From: JALZUE01 sp051251725
Lineage (GTDB): Bacteria > Pseudomonadota > Gammaproteobacteria > Enterobacterales > Alteromonadaceae
Assembly: GCA_051251725.1 (NCBI GenBank)
Contig: JBPOFN010000001.1
Span: forward strand, 186,001 to 250,000
Direction of reading: 5' to 3'
Length of the DNA stretch: 64,000 nt
Under the pieces are notes generated by a model that worked only from the letters and a program-made list of their open reading frames with translations, ran no database searches and was not told where the DNA came from. Position numbers and translations under genes: made by a program. Below, one piece after another: positions 36,988 through 45,856 of the stretch. Numbering within the stretch: the first letter of the stretch is position 1; each line of letters starts with the position of its first letter.

Positions 36988-39207
36988 ATGAGAATTATTA
37001 GCAGGCTATGTCTTTCCACTATCGGTTTATTATCAACAACTGTCGTGGGAGCCAATGAGTATCCATTTACTTTGCCAGATAATACAACGGCAAAAATACA
37101 CATTACCAGTACCGAACAAGAGTCTTATAAGAACCCATTGTTAGGAACTAATATCTTTAATTTCCTCTCAAGTACAGATCAAGCATTCATTAATGAAATG
37201 GCACCGTCAACTATACGTTTTCCGCATGGTTTATGGGCTAATTGGTATGATTGGCGCACTGATCAAACCCGTCTTTATGGTGAAGAGTCATATCAGTACA
37301 CAGCTCTTGATGGTTCAACCAGAACGACCAGTCTCGATCATTTATCAAGCATTAAAATATTTGAAAACGCTAAAATAAAAGTAGGTATTGAGGGCTTAAC
37401 TGAGTTAAATACCGAACGTAAGTCAGACCAAGGCGAAGGCTTTGATATGGTCTGGACTTTCAATATGAGCGCTGATGGCAATGATTATAATAATGGCAGC
37501 CCAGAAACGGTCGCCAGATATAATGACCTAGTCGCTCGAGGCTTTAATGTTGATTATATCGAGCTAGGAAATGAAAGCTTTTACCCTGGTCAACGCAGCT
37601 CAATTATCCCTGAAGTAAACGATTATATTCTGCGCGCAAAATCGATGTCGACCGCTTTGAAAGCGCTTGATCCTAATATTCAATTATCGATCCCATTATT
37701 AAGGCGTAGCAGCTGGGCGCATCCTAATTGGAATGCACAGTTAACAACAGATCTTGATTATTTTGACGCTGTTACTGTTCATACTTATGTTGGCCATAAT
37801 CCCGACGATCCTGAAACAGGTGATACGGCCTTTAGTACTGCACTTACAGCCCGCCATCACATTGCCACATCGGTTAATGACTATTCAAAAAAAGTAGCGC
37901 CTAACAAACCTATTTGGTTAACCGAATGGGGCGTTAAATCAGGAGATGCAAACGCGGCCTCAGTGTTAGGTATGGCCGATAGTTATATCTTTATGAGTGA
38001 AAACCAAGACACTTATCATCGAGCCAATTGGTTCAGCGTTAATGGTAAGTTGAATTCATTTTTTGTTTGGGAAGACTATGTCAGCCCAAGTGGTGCAGTA
38101 CGAGCCAGAATTAAATATCCATTAGAATATACCGCCTACGGTGCAACATATAAAATATTACGTTCAGCTCTTGAAGACAGTACTATGTTGGGCTCAACGA
38201 TGGAAAGCCCTACATTAATCGATGGGGTTAACGCCATTAGTGCTCGCGCTGTTGTCCATGACGAAGAAATCACTTTATTGGTATTAAATTTAACCGATAA
38301 AAACGTGCCATTTAGTGCCGTACTTGATGGTGAAAACTACAGCGGTAACTTTACCCACAGTGCAATGGCATTTAGCACTTTAGACGAAGTGAAACTATTT
38401 GCTGTTGACGGCGATCCTTCTACGCTTGTTAAAGATGGCAGTGGCAGTATTGAACTCCCTAAGTTTTCAATTAACACCATAGTACTTAAAGGTAACCAAG
38501 TAACTGAATCTCAAATTAGCATTACTTTGCAGGATCTTGTTAACGACCAGACGATTAATGTAGGTGACACTTTGCCTTTAACTGCGAGTGCCTCGACAAC
38601 TAATGATGACATTACTAAAGTCGAATTTAGTGTCGATGGTACGGTCGTCGCAACGGATGAAACCACACCGTACACTACCAATTGGACACCAGCAACAGCA
38701 GGCACTTATACTATTGATGCTACGGCTTATAACAGTGCAGGCAGCCAAAAAACATCTAGTGGCTTCAGCATCATTGTTAATGAAGTATTACCAATAATTT
38801 CAGCTAGCTTAACTTCACCAAATAATAATCAAGCTTATACCTTATCAAACCTAGTTAGCTTCACCGCTAATGCTACAACTGATATTGGGCAAATAGATTA
38901 TGTAGAATTTAGGGTAAATGGCCAAGTCATAACAAAAGATGAAGCCGCTCCTTATACAGCATCATGGCAGCCAACTGTTGTCGGAAGCTATACTGTTGAC
39001 GTGATGGCAATGACAGCCAATGGTAGTGAGTTATCAAATAGCATTACCATTAAAATCAACGCTGAACCCAAAATAGAACCACCTAAAGAAACTCCTGCGG
39101 CAACAGAAAGTGGTGGCTCAGGTGGTAGTTTATCTCCATTCTACCTACTGCTGATCTGTTTACTTAGTTTTAGTAAAGCTTGTCGGTTTAGAAAGTCTAA
39201 CGGATAA
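36988..39207 (+). CDS. Secreted clan GH-A-type glycoside hydrolase with Ig-like domains and GlyGly-CTERM tail
   Basis: A 739-residue exported enzyme. Signal peptide MRIISRLCLSTIGLLSTTVVGA; a catalytic barrel at about 25-480 with acid/base Glu196 in IELGNESF and nucleophile Glu313 in IWLTEWGV, 117 residues apart, as in clan GH-A (GH39/GH51/GH30 type). Two bacterial Ig-like domains follow (about 510-600 and 605-695), then a GlyGly-CTERM tail: SGGSGGS, a hydrophobic helix and a basic end. That tail is the target of rhombosortase and marks type II-secreted surface proteins. ATG at 36988 is chosen for its AAGAGGGG ribosome site; a TTG at 36952 lacks one. The exact polysaccharide is unknown. No regulator or other polysaccharide genes are adjacent. 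Confidence 0.8.
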   Translation: MRIISRLCLSTIGLLSTTVVGANEYPFTLPDNTTAKIHITSTEQESYKNPLLGTNIFNFLSSTDQAFINEMAPSTIRFPHGLWANWYDWRTDQTRLYGEESYQYTALDGSTRTTSLDHLSSIKIFENAKIKVGIEGLTELNTERKSDQGEGFDMVWTFNMSADGNDYNNGSPETVARYNDLVARGFNVDYIELGNESFYPGQRSSIIPEVNDYILRAKSMSTALKALDPNIQLSIPLLRRSSWAHPNWNAQLTTDLDYFDAVTVHTYVGHNPDDPETGDTAFSTALTARHHIATSVNDYSKKVAPNKPIWLTEWGVKSGDANAASVLGMADSYIFMSENQDTYHRANWFSVNGKLNSFFVWEDYVSPSGAVRARIKYPLEYTAYGATYKILRSALEDSTMLGSTMESPTLIDGVNAISARAVVHDEEITLLVLNLTDKNVPFSAVLDGENYSGNFTHSAMAFSTLDEVKLFAVDGDPSTLVKDGSGSIELPKFSINTIVLKGNQVTESQISITLQDLVNDQTINVGDTLPLTASASTTNDDITKVEFSVDGTVVATDETTPYTTNWTPATAGTYTIDATAYNSAGSQKTSSGFSIIVNEVLPIISASLTSPNNNQAYTLSNLVSFTANATTDIGQIDYVEFRVNGQVITKDEAAPYTASWQPTVVGSYTVDVMAMTANGSELSNSITIKINAEPKIEPPKETPAATESGGSGGSLSPFYLLLICLLSFSKACRFRKSNG

Positions 39208-39838
39208 CACGTACAGTAGTAGTAGTAAAAATAATAAATTATTGAAGCATTAATACAAAAAAGCCCGAATATTGCTATTCGGGCTTTTTAATACATAATC
39301 ATGTTTCGTCCTGATATTTATTCCCCCACTTTAGAAAAAGACCTAACCAAACACCGCGTGATTATTCACTCGGTTTTAAATACAGGTGTTGCCGCAGTAG
39401 AACGAGCGACATAAAGTATAAACAAGCACAAAAATTTCATAGCCTTCAAGGTCATAAGCGAGGATATCTTTAAAAACCTCCGACTGGTCGGTGATAGATA
39501 AACTGAATGTTAATTACCCTAACCAGACAGCGAATCTCTTTGTAACATTTAAAGATTGATTAAATATTGCACTCCTAGTAACACTGCGATACTGTAATTT
39601 GGCTTTAGTATTAAATAAAGTTCCCAAGGAGTATCGGGAGGATATGAATAAGGATATTTTTCAATGAACCGCGCGCTGATAAACAATAATTAACGATTCA
39701 GTTCACAAGCTATATCAGCATCTAGAATATCCCATTCAATCATTTTATCTATGCCCTTTTCTGACAGCTTACAGATAAAACGATTATTCTGAAGTGTTTT
39801 AAATCGACATAAAAAAATAACAACTTATGGAGAGAGTT
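39208..39838. other. Gene-poor region of 631 bp before the GMC cluster
   Basis: Holds the glycosidase terminator (39257-39289) and about 540 bp with no convincing gene. A 37-codon ORF at 39301-39414 starts right after the terminator but matches nothing I know and has no ribosome site. The right end must carry the promoter of the VOC/GMC cluster. Confidence 0.55.
39257..39289 (+). terminator. Terminator after the glycosidase gene
   Basis: AAAAAGCCCGAATA pairs with TATTCGGGCTTTTT around a TTGC loop, with T-run. Confidence 0.92.
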
Positions 39839-40207
39839 ATGACCATTGTCGTGCACTGTATATTACCCTGCGATCAAAATGATAAAGCCAAGGTGTTTTA
39901 TAGCAAATTATTTCCTAACTGGCGGTTTAAGTCTCAACCTCCTAATGAATTTTGGGAAATTACCAATGAAGATGGTGCTTATCCGCATAAAGTATATTTG
40001 GCCATGATGAAAGGGCCCGGTACACCCTCGCAACCGACTAATTATTATACCGTGCCTCAGATAGATGAATATGTTGATAAAGCCGTTTCACTTGGCGCAA
40101 AACTCGTGGTAGCAAAAACACCAGTACCGGGAAAAGGGCATTACGCTGAGCTGCGCGATATTAATAACCAACCCTTTGGTTTTTGGCAAGATCAGGAGCA
40201 ACAATAA
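39839..40207 (+). CDS. VOC family (glyoxalase-fold) protein
   Basis: A 122-residue single-module-pair VOC protein: HCILPCDQNDKAKVFYSKLFPNW, FWEITNEDG, YYTVPQIDEYVDKAVSLGAKLVV and the final strand GHYAELRDINNQPFGFW. The order and the AELRDINNQPFGFW end match lactoylglutathione lyase-related proteins (COG3324 type), which bind a metal and act as isomerases, dioxygenases or binding proteins. The start at 39839 is decided by GGAGAGAG just upstream; the ATG at 39827 lies within that site. First gene of a tight cluster: the next starts 1 nt after its stop. Substrate unknown. Confidence 0.8.
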   Translation: MTIVVHCILPCDQNDKAKVFYSKLFPNWRFKSQPPNEFWEITNEDGAYPHKVYLAMMKGPGTPSQPTNYYTVPQIDEYVDKAVSLGAKLVVAKTPVPGKGHYAELRDINNQPFGFWQDQEQQ

Positions 40208-40208
40208 A

Positions 40209-40661
40209 ATGGAAGATAATCAAGCAGCAGTAACTATTGACTACCCTAGCCTTTGGACAATATTCACTTTTATTCGCACAAATTGGGGCACCAATGACAA
40301 TGTAGGTGAAAAACAATTTGAGTTGATCCTAAACTACCGCATTGAACTTAATTCTGTTTATACAAACTATTACCAAGAAACCGTAACTGAGTTTAATTTA
40401 TTACAGCAAAAGTATGGCGATCAGCAAAGCGCATTGAAAATGTTATTTCAAGAGAATCAACAACCAACACCTAAAATAACAAATATAGCCAACTACGTGC
40501 TTAAAGAGTTTTTCACCATGAATGTCGCATTTGGTGGCTTTAAAGCGATTGGTTATAAAAACTACAGAGCTTGGATGGGAGGCGGAAACTTTAACCAAAA
40601 TCCACCACCATATCGTACTGCGCAAGTAAATATTTCGAACAAACAAGGAGCTAAGTCATGA
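40209..40661 (+). CDS. Hypothetical protein, possible small subunit of the adjacent GMC oxidoreductase
   Basis: A 150-residue protein with no signal peptide or membrane helix, which I do not recognise. It is rich in aromatic residues (YPSLWTIFTFIRTNWG, LKEFFTMNVAFGGFKAIGY, NYRAWMGGGNFNQNPPPYR). The gene ends in an ATGA overlap with the GMC gene and carries an AAGGAG for it, so the two are coupled one-to-one. Gluconate/glucose dehydrogenase GMC enzymes have a small partner encoded directly upstream, and the aromatic Pro-rich end is loosely like those; a partner role is inferred from position. Confidence 0.6.
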   Translation: MEDNQAAVTIDYPSLWTIFTFIRTNWGTNDNVGEKQFELILNYRIELNSVYTNYYQETVTEFNLLQQKYGDQQSALKMLFQENQQPTPKITNIANYVLKEFFTMNVAFGGFKAIGYKNYRAWMGGGNFNQNPPPYRTAQVNISNKQGAKS

Positions 40662-42240
40662 ATGTTGTAATTATTGGTTCAGGGGTTATTGGCTCGGTTG
40701 TGGCCGAACAATTGTTTGCAGCAAATATTGGCAATATAACGATGTTGGAAGCTGGTCCTTCTATCCCGATGGCAGATGCAAGTAATTGGTTTAATGTCAT
40801 TAATGGCGGCCAACCTCCTTATGAAAACTGTTACGACACTCCTGAAGATTTCACCGCAACGGCAGATAAACCATCAGATATGTGGAATATTGTCGGTGGT
40901 AGAATTATTGGTCGGGGCGGCTCAACATTACATTGGGGTGGGTGGTTACCGCGTTTTCAACCTGAAGATTTTTTATACAAAACAAATACCGGACAAGGGT
41001 TAGATTGGCCATATACTTACACTGATTTAGAACCTTATTATTGCCAAGCAGAAAATTTTTTAGGGGTCGCTGGTGATTCAACCGATCAAAATCCATGGCG
41101 CAGCAAGCCGTATCCATATCCTGCGGCTAAATATCCATTGCTGATGGAACCTGTGATCACCGCATTGGATGCATTAAATGTGAGTTATTGTCATATGCCT
41201 GTTAGTCGATATGGCAAAGGTGCTGTCGATAGAACACCTTGTATGACCATAGGCACCTGTAAATATTGCCCCATTAGTGGGCGCTATACAGGCGATCAAT
41301 CAGTTGATAAATTACAACAACTACAAAATGACTTTACGCTTATTTTAAATGCGCCAGCGTTAGAAGTGAAAATGGAAAGTCGCTCTAAGGCTCAAAGTGT
41401 TACCTATATGAATATCATCACTGGCCAAAAAGTATCGATTGAAGCCGATTTAGTATTTGTCTGTGCTGGCGCATTAGAAACCCCAAAAATATTACAAAAC
41501 TCTTGCTCTGGCGGTTGGAATAATGGTGTTGGTAACGACAATGATTTAGTCGGCCGCTATTTGATGGCCAGCCCTTACTTTTACGCTAATGGTGATCTTT
41601 CTGAAAACCCAGAGCAAATCGAATCTGAACTTGGTTTTCCAAGCTTGGCTTCCCGTGCTTTTGATACGGTCGAATACCAAAAATCAGGGGGTAAGTTTTA
41701 TTTTAATGCAGATTATGCAACCCCAAACTTAATGTCGCTCAGGCCATGGCAAATGGTGATAAAACGAACGACATTATAGCCAGCTCAAAAAAAAATATGA
41801 GCTATCAATTACAAGGAACAATGACAGCCATCCCCAGTTATGAAAATCGCGTATCAAACGAACAAGGTAGCACGAGGTTTGGCCTACCTAAAACATTAAT
41901 CCACACACCTGCCCCCCTTTATAACGAAACACTGTCACAAGGTTACCTTGCAGCAATGGTTAATATATTGTCTGAAATGGGCTGTAAAAATATTAGCAGT
42001 GGCAGCTACCCGCAACGAGGTGATCATGCTATGGGTACATGCCGTATGGCAAACGACGCTTCTCAAGGAGTTGTAGATGAAAATGGTAAAGTGTTTGACG
42101 TCGATAACCTTTATGTACTTGGACATGCAACATTTCCATCAATGGGACCTGTTAATCCTTCACTCACCATGGTGGCAGCAACACTTAAAGCATTAAATAA
42201 TATTTTATTAACTCATCAGTCATCATCAAAAATCAATTAA
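40658..42240 (+). pseudogene. GMC/FAD-dependent oxidoreductase, interrupted by a one-base frameshift
   Basis: Two ORFs (40658-41779, 373 aa; 41746-42240, 164 aa) together make one GMC oxidoreductase of about 527 residues. The first has the FAD Rossmann GSGVIGSVVAEQL, GGRIIGRGGSTLHWGGW and a C195-x5-C201-x2-C204 motif; the second has GDHAMGTCRMA with the catalytic His and GHATFPSMGPVNPSLT. Reading changes from frame 2 to frame 1: adding one A next to 41731 (TTAATG to TTAAATG) turns the frame-2 sequence PNLMSLR into PNLNVAQAMANGDK, which runs straight into the second part. This is either a real mutation or a sequence error; no slippery heptamer is seen. Likely substrates are sugars or alcohols. 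Confidence 0.8.
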
Positions 42241-42255
42241 TTTAAAGGAATAAAC

Positions 42256-43467
42256 ATGTGGACAGTGAACTCAATTCAAAATAATACGGCTCCTGCGGCT
42301 GATATTTCATTCTCCGATGGCCAGCCAATTAACATGGTACGAGGGCCGGAAGGAGCATGCTTTCGATTGCTCGTTGCTGGCCATGGCTATATCGACTTAA
42401 CTGATACGGGCCATCAACCAGGTGGACCACACTACTGGCAAATAATAATTAACGATGCGATATATTGGTATGATGGTCAAGGGGCGATTTCATTAACAAT
42501 AAATAATAATGGCAGTTACCAAGTGACTGGCGATAATAACAATTTTTCTGGTCAAGTCATGCCATTTGAATCAATAAATTCAGATGATATTAGCAACTTT
42601 AATTGGATGTTGGATAATCATTATATTCCTTATCAGAATATTCCAGATGAACCGGGGAGATCAGTTGAAGAAATTAAAACCCTAGGATTACAATATTTTC
42701 CATACTCGCCATATGGCTTTGAAATGGCGATGGCAATTTATGACTGGACAACGGCTGATTTCACTCGTATCGACTTCTTCAATATATTTACCTATAGCGA
42801 AGTCAATGGTGCACCTAGCGACATGGATAGTATTGCCAAGGGTATATGGAGCGCTGACTGGCCTCCTTACACACCAAAAAATAAAGATTACATGAATTCA
42901 TTTTTAATGACGCCAGCAGAGTCACTAGCAAATGTGCAGCAGCAATTAAAAGAACAAGCACCAATACTTAACGCGATGAATTTATCAGAGAATAATATCA
43001 TCATGGCTGCTCTTGCCGGTATGCCAAGAACAAGCACAATTGCCAAACCTAACTTATACAGTGGGCAAGTAGCCATAGCTAATTTGGGCACAGGTAAATT
43101 TGCTAGCTATTTTACCCAATTGCCCGCTAATAGTGATCCATCTTTACCACCAATAGAAATGAATTTACAAAAAGCTATCGACAGTTTCATGGCCGTAGGA
43201 CAAACCTTAACCCTAAAAACCTTCATGTCGTTCACAGATTCATTTGACGACGCTATGCATTATTCTAATGGTATTGTAATTTGCGTTTCACCTTCGAAAG
43301 ATACCGTAACATGGCAGCAAGCTACCTATATAACCCCATTATCTGATGGTCCGACAAAAGTAGAATATTTATTTAATATTGGTACTAAATTTTTAGTAAA
43401 AAACATTACAAACGTTAAATACCAAGGTAAGGCATTAGTACAGTTTGATATTCAAATACAAGGATAA
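42256..43467 (+). CDS. Hypothetical protein, last gene of the GMC cluster
   Basis: A 403-residue protein with no signal peptide, which I do not recognise. The first 120 residues look beta-rich (FRLLVAGHGYIDLTD, HYWQIIINDAIYWYDGQG, SLTINNNGSYQVTGDNN) and could be a sugar-binding or jelly-roll-like domain. The middle (FFNIFTYSEVNGAPSDMDSIAKGIW) and the end (VKYQGKALVQFDIQIQG) match no known motif. AAAGGA before the ATG and a 15-nt gap after the GMC frame suggest co-transcription. No terminator is visible right after it. Confidence 0.65.
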   Translation: MWTVNSIQNNTAPAADISFSDGQPINMVRGPEGACFRLLVAGHGYIDLTDTGHQPGGPHYWQIIINDAIYWYDGQGAISLTINNNGSYQVTGDNNNFSGQVMPFESINSDDISNFNWMLDNHYIPYQNIPDEPGRSVEEIKTLGLQYFPYSPYGFEMAMAIYDWTTADFTRIDFFNIFTYSEVNGAPSDMDSIAKGIWSADWPPYTPKNKDYMNSFLMTPAESLANVQQQLKEQAPILNAMNLSENNIIMAALAGMPRTSTIAKPNLYSGQVAIANLGTGKFASYFTQLPANSDPSLPPIEMNLQKAIDSFMAVGQTLTLKTFMSFTDSFDDAMHYSNGIVICVSPSKDTVTWQQATYITPLSDGPTKVEYLFNIGTKFLVKNITNVKYQGKALVQFDIQIQG

Positions 43468-43603
43468 TTAATGCTCAGCCCTCAATATAGATTGCCACCT
43501 ACATTATTTTTTAACTTATTATTCATAAAGTTAAACCTGTAGAGCGTCTGCTAAGGGGGGGGCATTACTGTTCTCCCTCGCCTAAGAGCTGTACCAGCAA
43601 CTA

Positions 43604-43726
43604 ACCTTTCAGTGGGTGTGGATCATTACCGTATGAGCCTTTAACGCTTATACCAGCATTTTTCCTATGTTTGACTACTTCACTTTTTTGCTTAATCGCA
43701 ATATCCCGAGCCGCTTTTCTAGCTTC
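43604..43726 (-). pseudogene. Possible remnant of a small gene
   Basis: A 41-codon open segment closed by stops on both sides reads EARKAARDIAIKQKSEVV then KHRKNAGISVKGSYGNDPHP. The composition (Lys, Arg, Asp, Gly) looks like a real protein end, unlike the antisense ORF over the same bases. No start codon or ribosome site remains. Origin unknown. Confidence 0.3.
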
Positions 43727-43962
43727 CTATTGAGTGCGACATGTGAAATAGCACGAGTGTTTTATCACCATCTACAAGCCATCGCTAGTTCTTTTACTCG
43801 ATGTTTATTTTTACCGATAAAGTATTTAGCAAAAAATCAGATAATTACGCAGCCTACACTCAATCTATCCAAATTCGATATTTAAAGTATTCCTCAAAGA
43901 TTAAATTATAAAGATTTGTTTCAACTTTCATCTCAAGTTTTTCTTTATCGACTTTAAAAGAC

Positions 43963-43989
43963 AAAAAAACCTGCCGAAGCAGGTTTTTT
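43963..43989 (-). terminator. Terminator of groES-groEL
   Basis: On the minus strand the stem is CCTGC-TTCG-GCAGG with a classic UUCG tetraloop and seven T after it; 134 bp past the groEL stop. Confidence 0.88.
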
Positions 43990-44036
43990 ATTTAAAGCGT
44001 TAAGAGCTAAAAGCACTTATGCGCTGAATAAACGTT

Positions 44037-44103
44037 CTATAACAAGGCGTTTAGTGCGTCGTATAGTGTTTTCTATACGAGCGAATAAACAACGAGGTTA
44101 GAG
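44037..44103. repeat. 67-bp imperfect palindrome (repeat element candidate)
   Basis: Nested inverted repeats centred near 44069.5: CGTATAG (44060-44066) with CTATACG (44073-44079), GTTTA (44049-44053) with TAAAC (44086-44090), and CTATAAC (44037-44043) with GTTAGAG (44097-44103, one mismatch). Like the element at 58399-58503 it has CAAGGC on the left and CAACG on the right of the core. It sits between the groEL stop and its terminator. Confidence 0.55.
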
Positions 44104-44123
44104 GCAGTTTAGACAAGCATAAA

Positions 44124-45770
44124 TTACATCATGCCGCCCATGCCGCCCATTCCGCCCATACCACCCATATCTGGCATTGCAGAACCTGAGTCTTTAACTG
44201 GTGCGTCAGTGATCATACATTCAGTTGTTAGCATTAAACCAGCAACAGAAGCAGCAAATTGTAATGCGCTACGAGTTACTTTAGTTGGGTCAAGAATCCC
44301 CATTTCTAACATATCACCGTATGTGCTGTTACCCGCATTGTAACCATAGTTACCTTTACCGTTACGTACTTCGTTTAATACTACTGAGGCTTCGTCACCA
44401 CAGTTAGTTACGATTTGACGAAGTGGTGATTCCATAGCACGAAGCGCTACTTTAATGCCGTGAGTTTGGTCTTCATTAGCGCCTTCTAAGTCTTTAATTG
44501 CGTCAGCAACGCGAACCAAAGCAACGCCACCACCGGCTACAACACCTTCTTCAACCGCTGCGCGAGTTGCATGTAAGGCATCTTCAACACGGGCTTTTTT
44601 TTCTTTCATTGCCATTTCAGTTGCTGCGCCAATTTTAATTACCGCAACACCGCCAGCTAATTTAGCTAAACGTTCTTGTAATTTTTCAGTGTCGTATTCT
44701 GAAGATGAATCTTGAATTTGACCGCGAATTTGACCAACACGTGCTTGAATGTCAGCTTCTTCACCAATACCATCAATAATCGTTGTATTGTCTTTCGTGA
44801 TCACAACGCGTTTTGCTTGACCTAAGTCTTCTAAGGTTGCTTTTTCAAGCTCCATACCAATTTCTTCAGAAATTACCGTACCAGCCGTTAATGTGGCAAT
44901 ATCCTGTAACATTGCTTTACGACGGTCGCCAAAACCAGGAGCTTTAACGGCAGCAACTTTAACAATGCCGCGCATGTTGTTAACGACTAATGTTGCTAAC
45001 GCTTCGCCTTCAACATCTTCAGCAATAATTAATAATGGCTTACCTGCTTTCGCAACACCTTCTAATGTTGATAATAATTCACGAATGTTTGAGATTTTTT
45101 TATCAACTAATAAAATGAACGGGTTTTCTAATTCAACACTACCATTTTCTTGGTTAGTCATGAAGTAAGGCGATAAATAACCACGGTCAAACTGCATACC
45201 TTCAACAACGTCTAATTCGTCAGTTAATGCTTGGCCTTCTTCAACCGTAATAACACCTTCAGTACCTACTTTATCCATTGCTGTTGCAATGATTTGGCCA
45301 ACACTAATATCTGAGTTAGCTGAAATAGTACCTACTTGCTCAATTGCTTTGTTGTCTGTACAAGCTTGAGAAATTTTCTTTAATTCTTCAACTGCAGCAA
45401 TTACTGCTTGGTCAATACCACGTTTTAAATCCATTGGATTCATGCCAGCAGCAATTGATTTTAAACCTTCAGTTACAATTGATTGTGCTAAAACAGTTGC
45501 CGTTGTAGTACCGTCACCTGCTTCATCATTGGCTTTAGAAGCAACTTCTTTCACCATTTGTGCGCCCATGTTTTCGAATTTATCTTCTAATTCGATTTCT
45601 TTCGCAACAGAAACACCATCTTTAGTGATTGATGGACCACCGAATGACTTATCTAATAAAACGTTGCGACCTTTCGGACCTAAAGTTACTTTTACTGCAT
45701 TTGCTAAAATGTTTACACCGTTAAGCATTTTAACGCGTGCGTCGGTGCCAAATAATATATCTTTTGCCAT
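44124..45770 (-). CDS. groEL: Chaperonin GroEL
   Basis: Hsp60 chaperonin, 548 residues, which folds client proteins inside a double heptameric ring with GroES. Diagnostic: AAKDILFG start, TLGPKGRNVLLDKSFG, GDGTTTATVLAQ nucleotide loop, AAVEEGVVAGGGVAL and the GGM-repeat tail ending in MGGMM. groES lies 86 bp upstream, the normal operon order. Confidence 0.99.
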   Translation of the reverse strand: MAKDILFGTDARVKMLNGVNILANAVKVTLGPKGRNVLLDKSFGGPSITKDGVSVAKEIELEDKFENMGAQMVKEVASKANDEAGDGTTTATVLAQSIVTEGLKSIAAGMNPMDLKRGIDQAVIAAVEELKKISQACTDNKAIEQVGTISANSDISVGQIIATAMDKVGTEGVITVEEGQALTDELDVVEGMQFDRGYLSPYFMTNQENGSVELENPFILLVDKKISNIRELLSTLEGVAKAGKPLLIIAEDVEGEALATLVVNNMRGIVKVAAVKAPGFGDRRKAMLQDIATLTAGTVISEEIGMELEKATLEDLGQAKRVVITKDNTTIIDGIGEEADIQARVGQIRGQIQDSSSEYDTEKLQERLAKLAGGVAVIKIGAATEMAMKEKKARVEDALHATRAAVEEGVVAGGGVALVRVADAIKDLEGANEDQTHGIKVALRAMESPLRQIVTNCGDEASVVLNEVRNGKGNYGYNAGNSTYGDMLEMGILDPTKVTRSALQFAASVAGLMLTTECMITDAPVKDSGSAMPDMGGMGGMGGMGGMM

Positions 45771-45856
45771 GTTCTTAAATTCCTATAATTTGTTTTCTAG
45801 ACACTGCTTAGCGATTTACAAATGATGTAAAAAATAAGCAATGAATTAAAATTTGA

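Larger units (their letters stand above)
43468..44123. other. Gene-poor region of 656 bp between the GMC cluster and groEL
   Basis: Contains an eight-G run (43554-43562 region), a short protein-like remnant on the minus strand (43604-43726), the groEL terminator (43963-43989) and a 67-bp imperfect palindrome (44037-44103). No intact gene is supported; a plus-strand ORF at 43667-43885 is antisense to the remnant and has no ribosome site. Confidence 0.6.

Noticed and set aside
39301..39414. 37-codon ORF (MFRPDIYSPTLEKDL...) just after the glycosidase terminator
   Set aside because: No ribosome site, no recognised similarity, short; kept only as a note in the intergenic entry.
41787..41795. Poly-A run as a programmed frameshift site in the GMC gene
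   Set aside because: The run lies after the frame-2 stop at 41777-41779, so it cannot bypass that stop; no slippery heptamer lies before it.
43667..43885. 72-residue plus-strand ORF
   Set aside because: Composition is unlike a real protein, no ribosome site, and the opposite strand reads more protein-like over part of it.
39208..44123. Prophage or integron origin of the accessory stretch
   Set aside because: No integrase, transposase, attachment-site pair or attC series is visible; only gene-poor flanks and a remnant.
44131..44343. Pro-rich ORF antisense to the groEL end
   Set aside because: It is the complement of the GGM-repeat tail of groEL, a reading-frame shadow.
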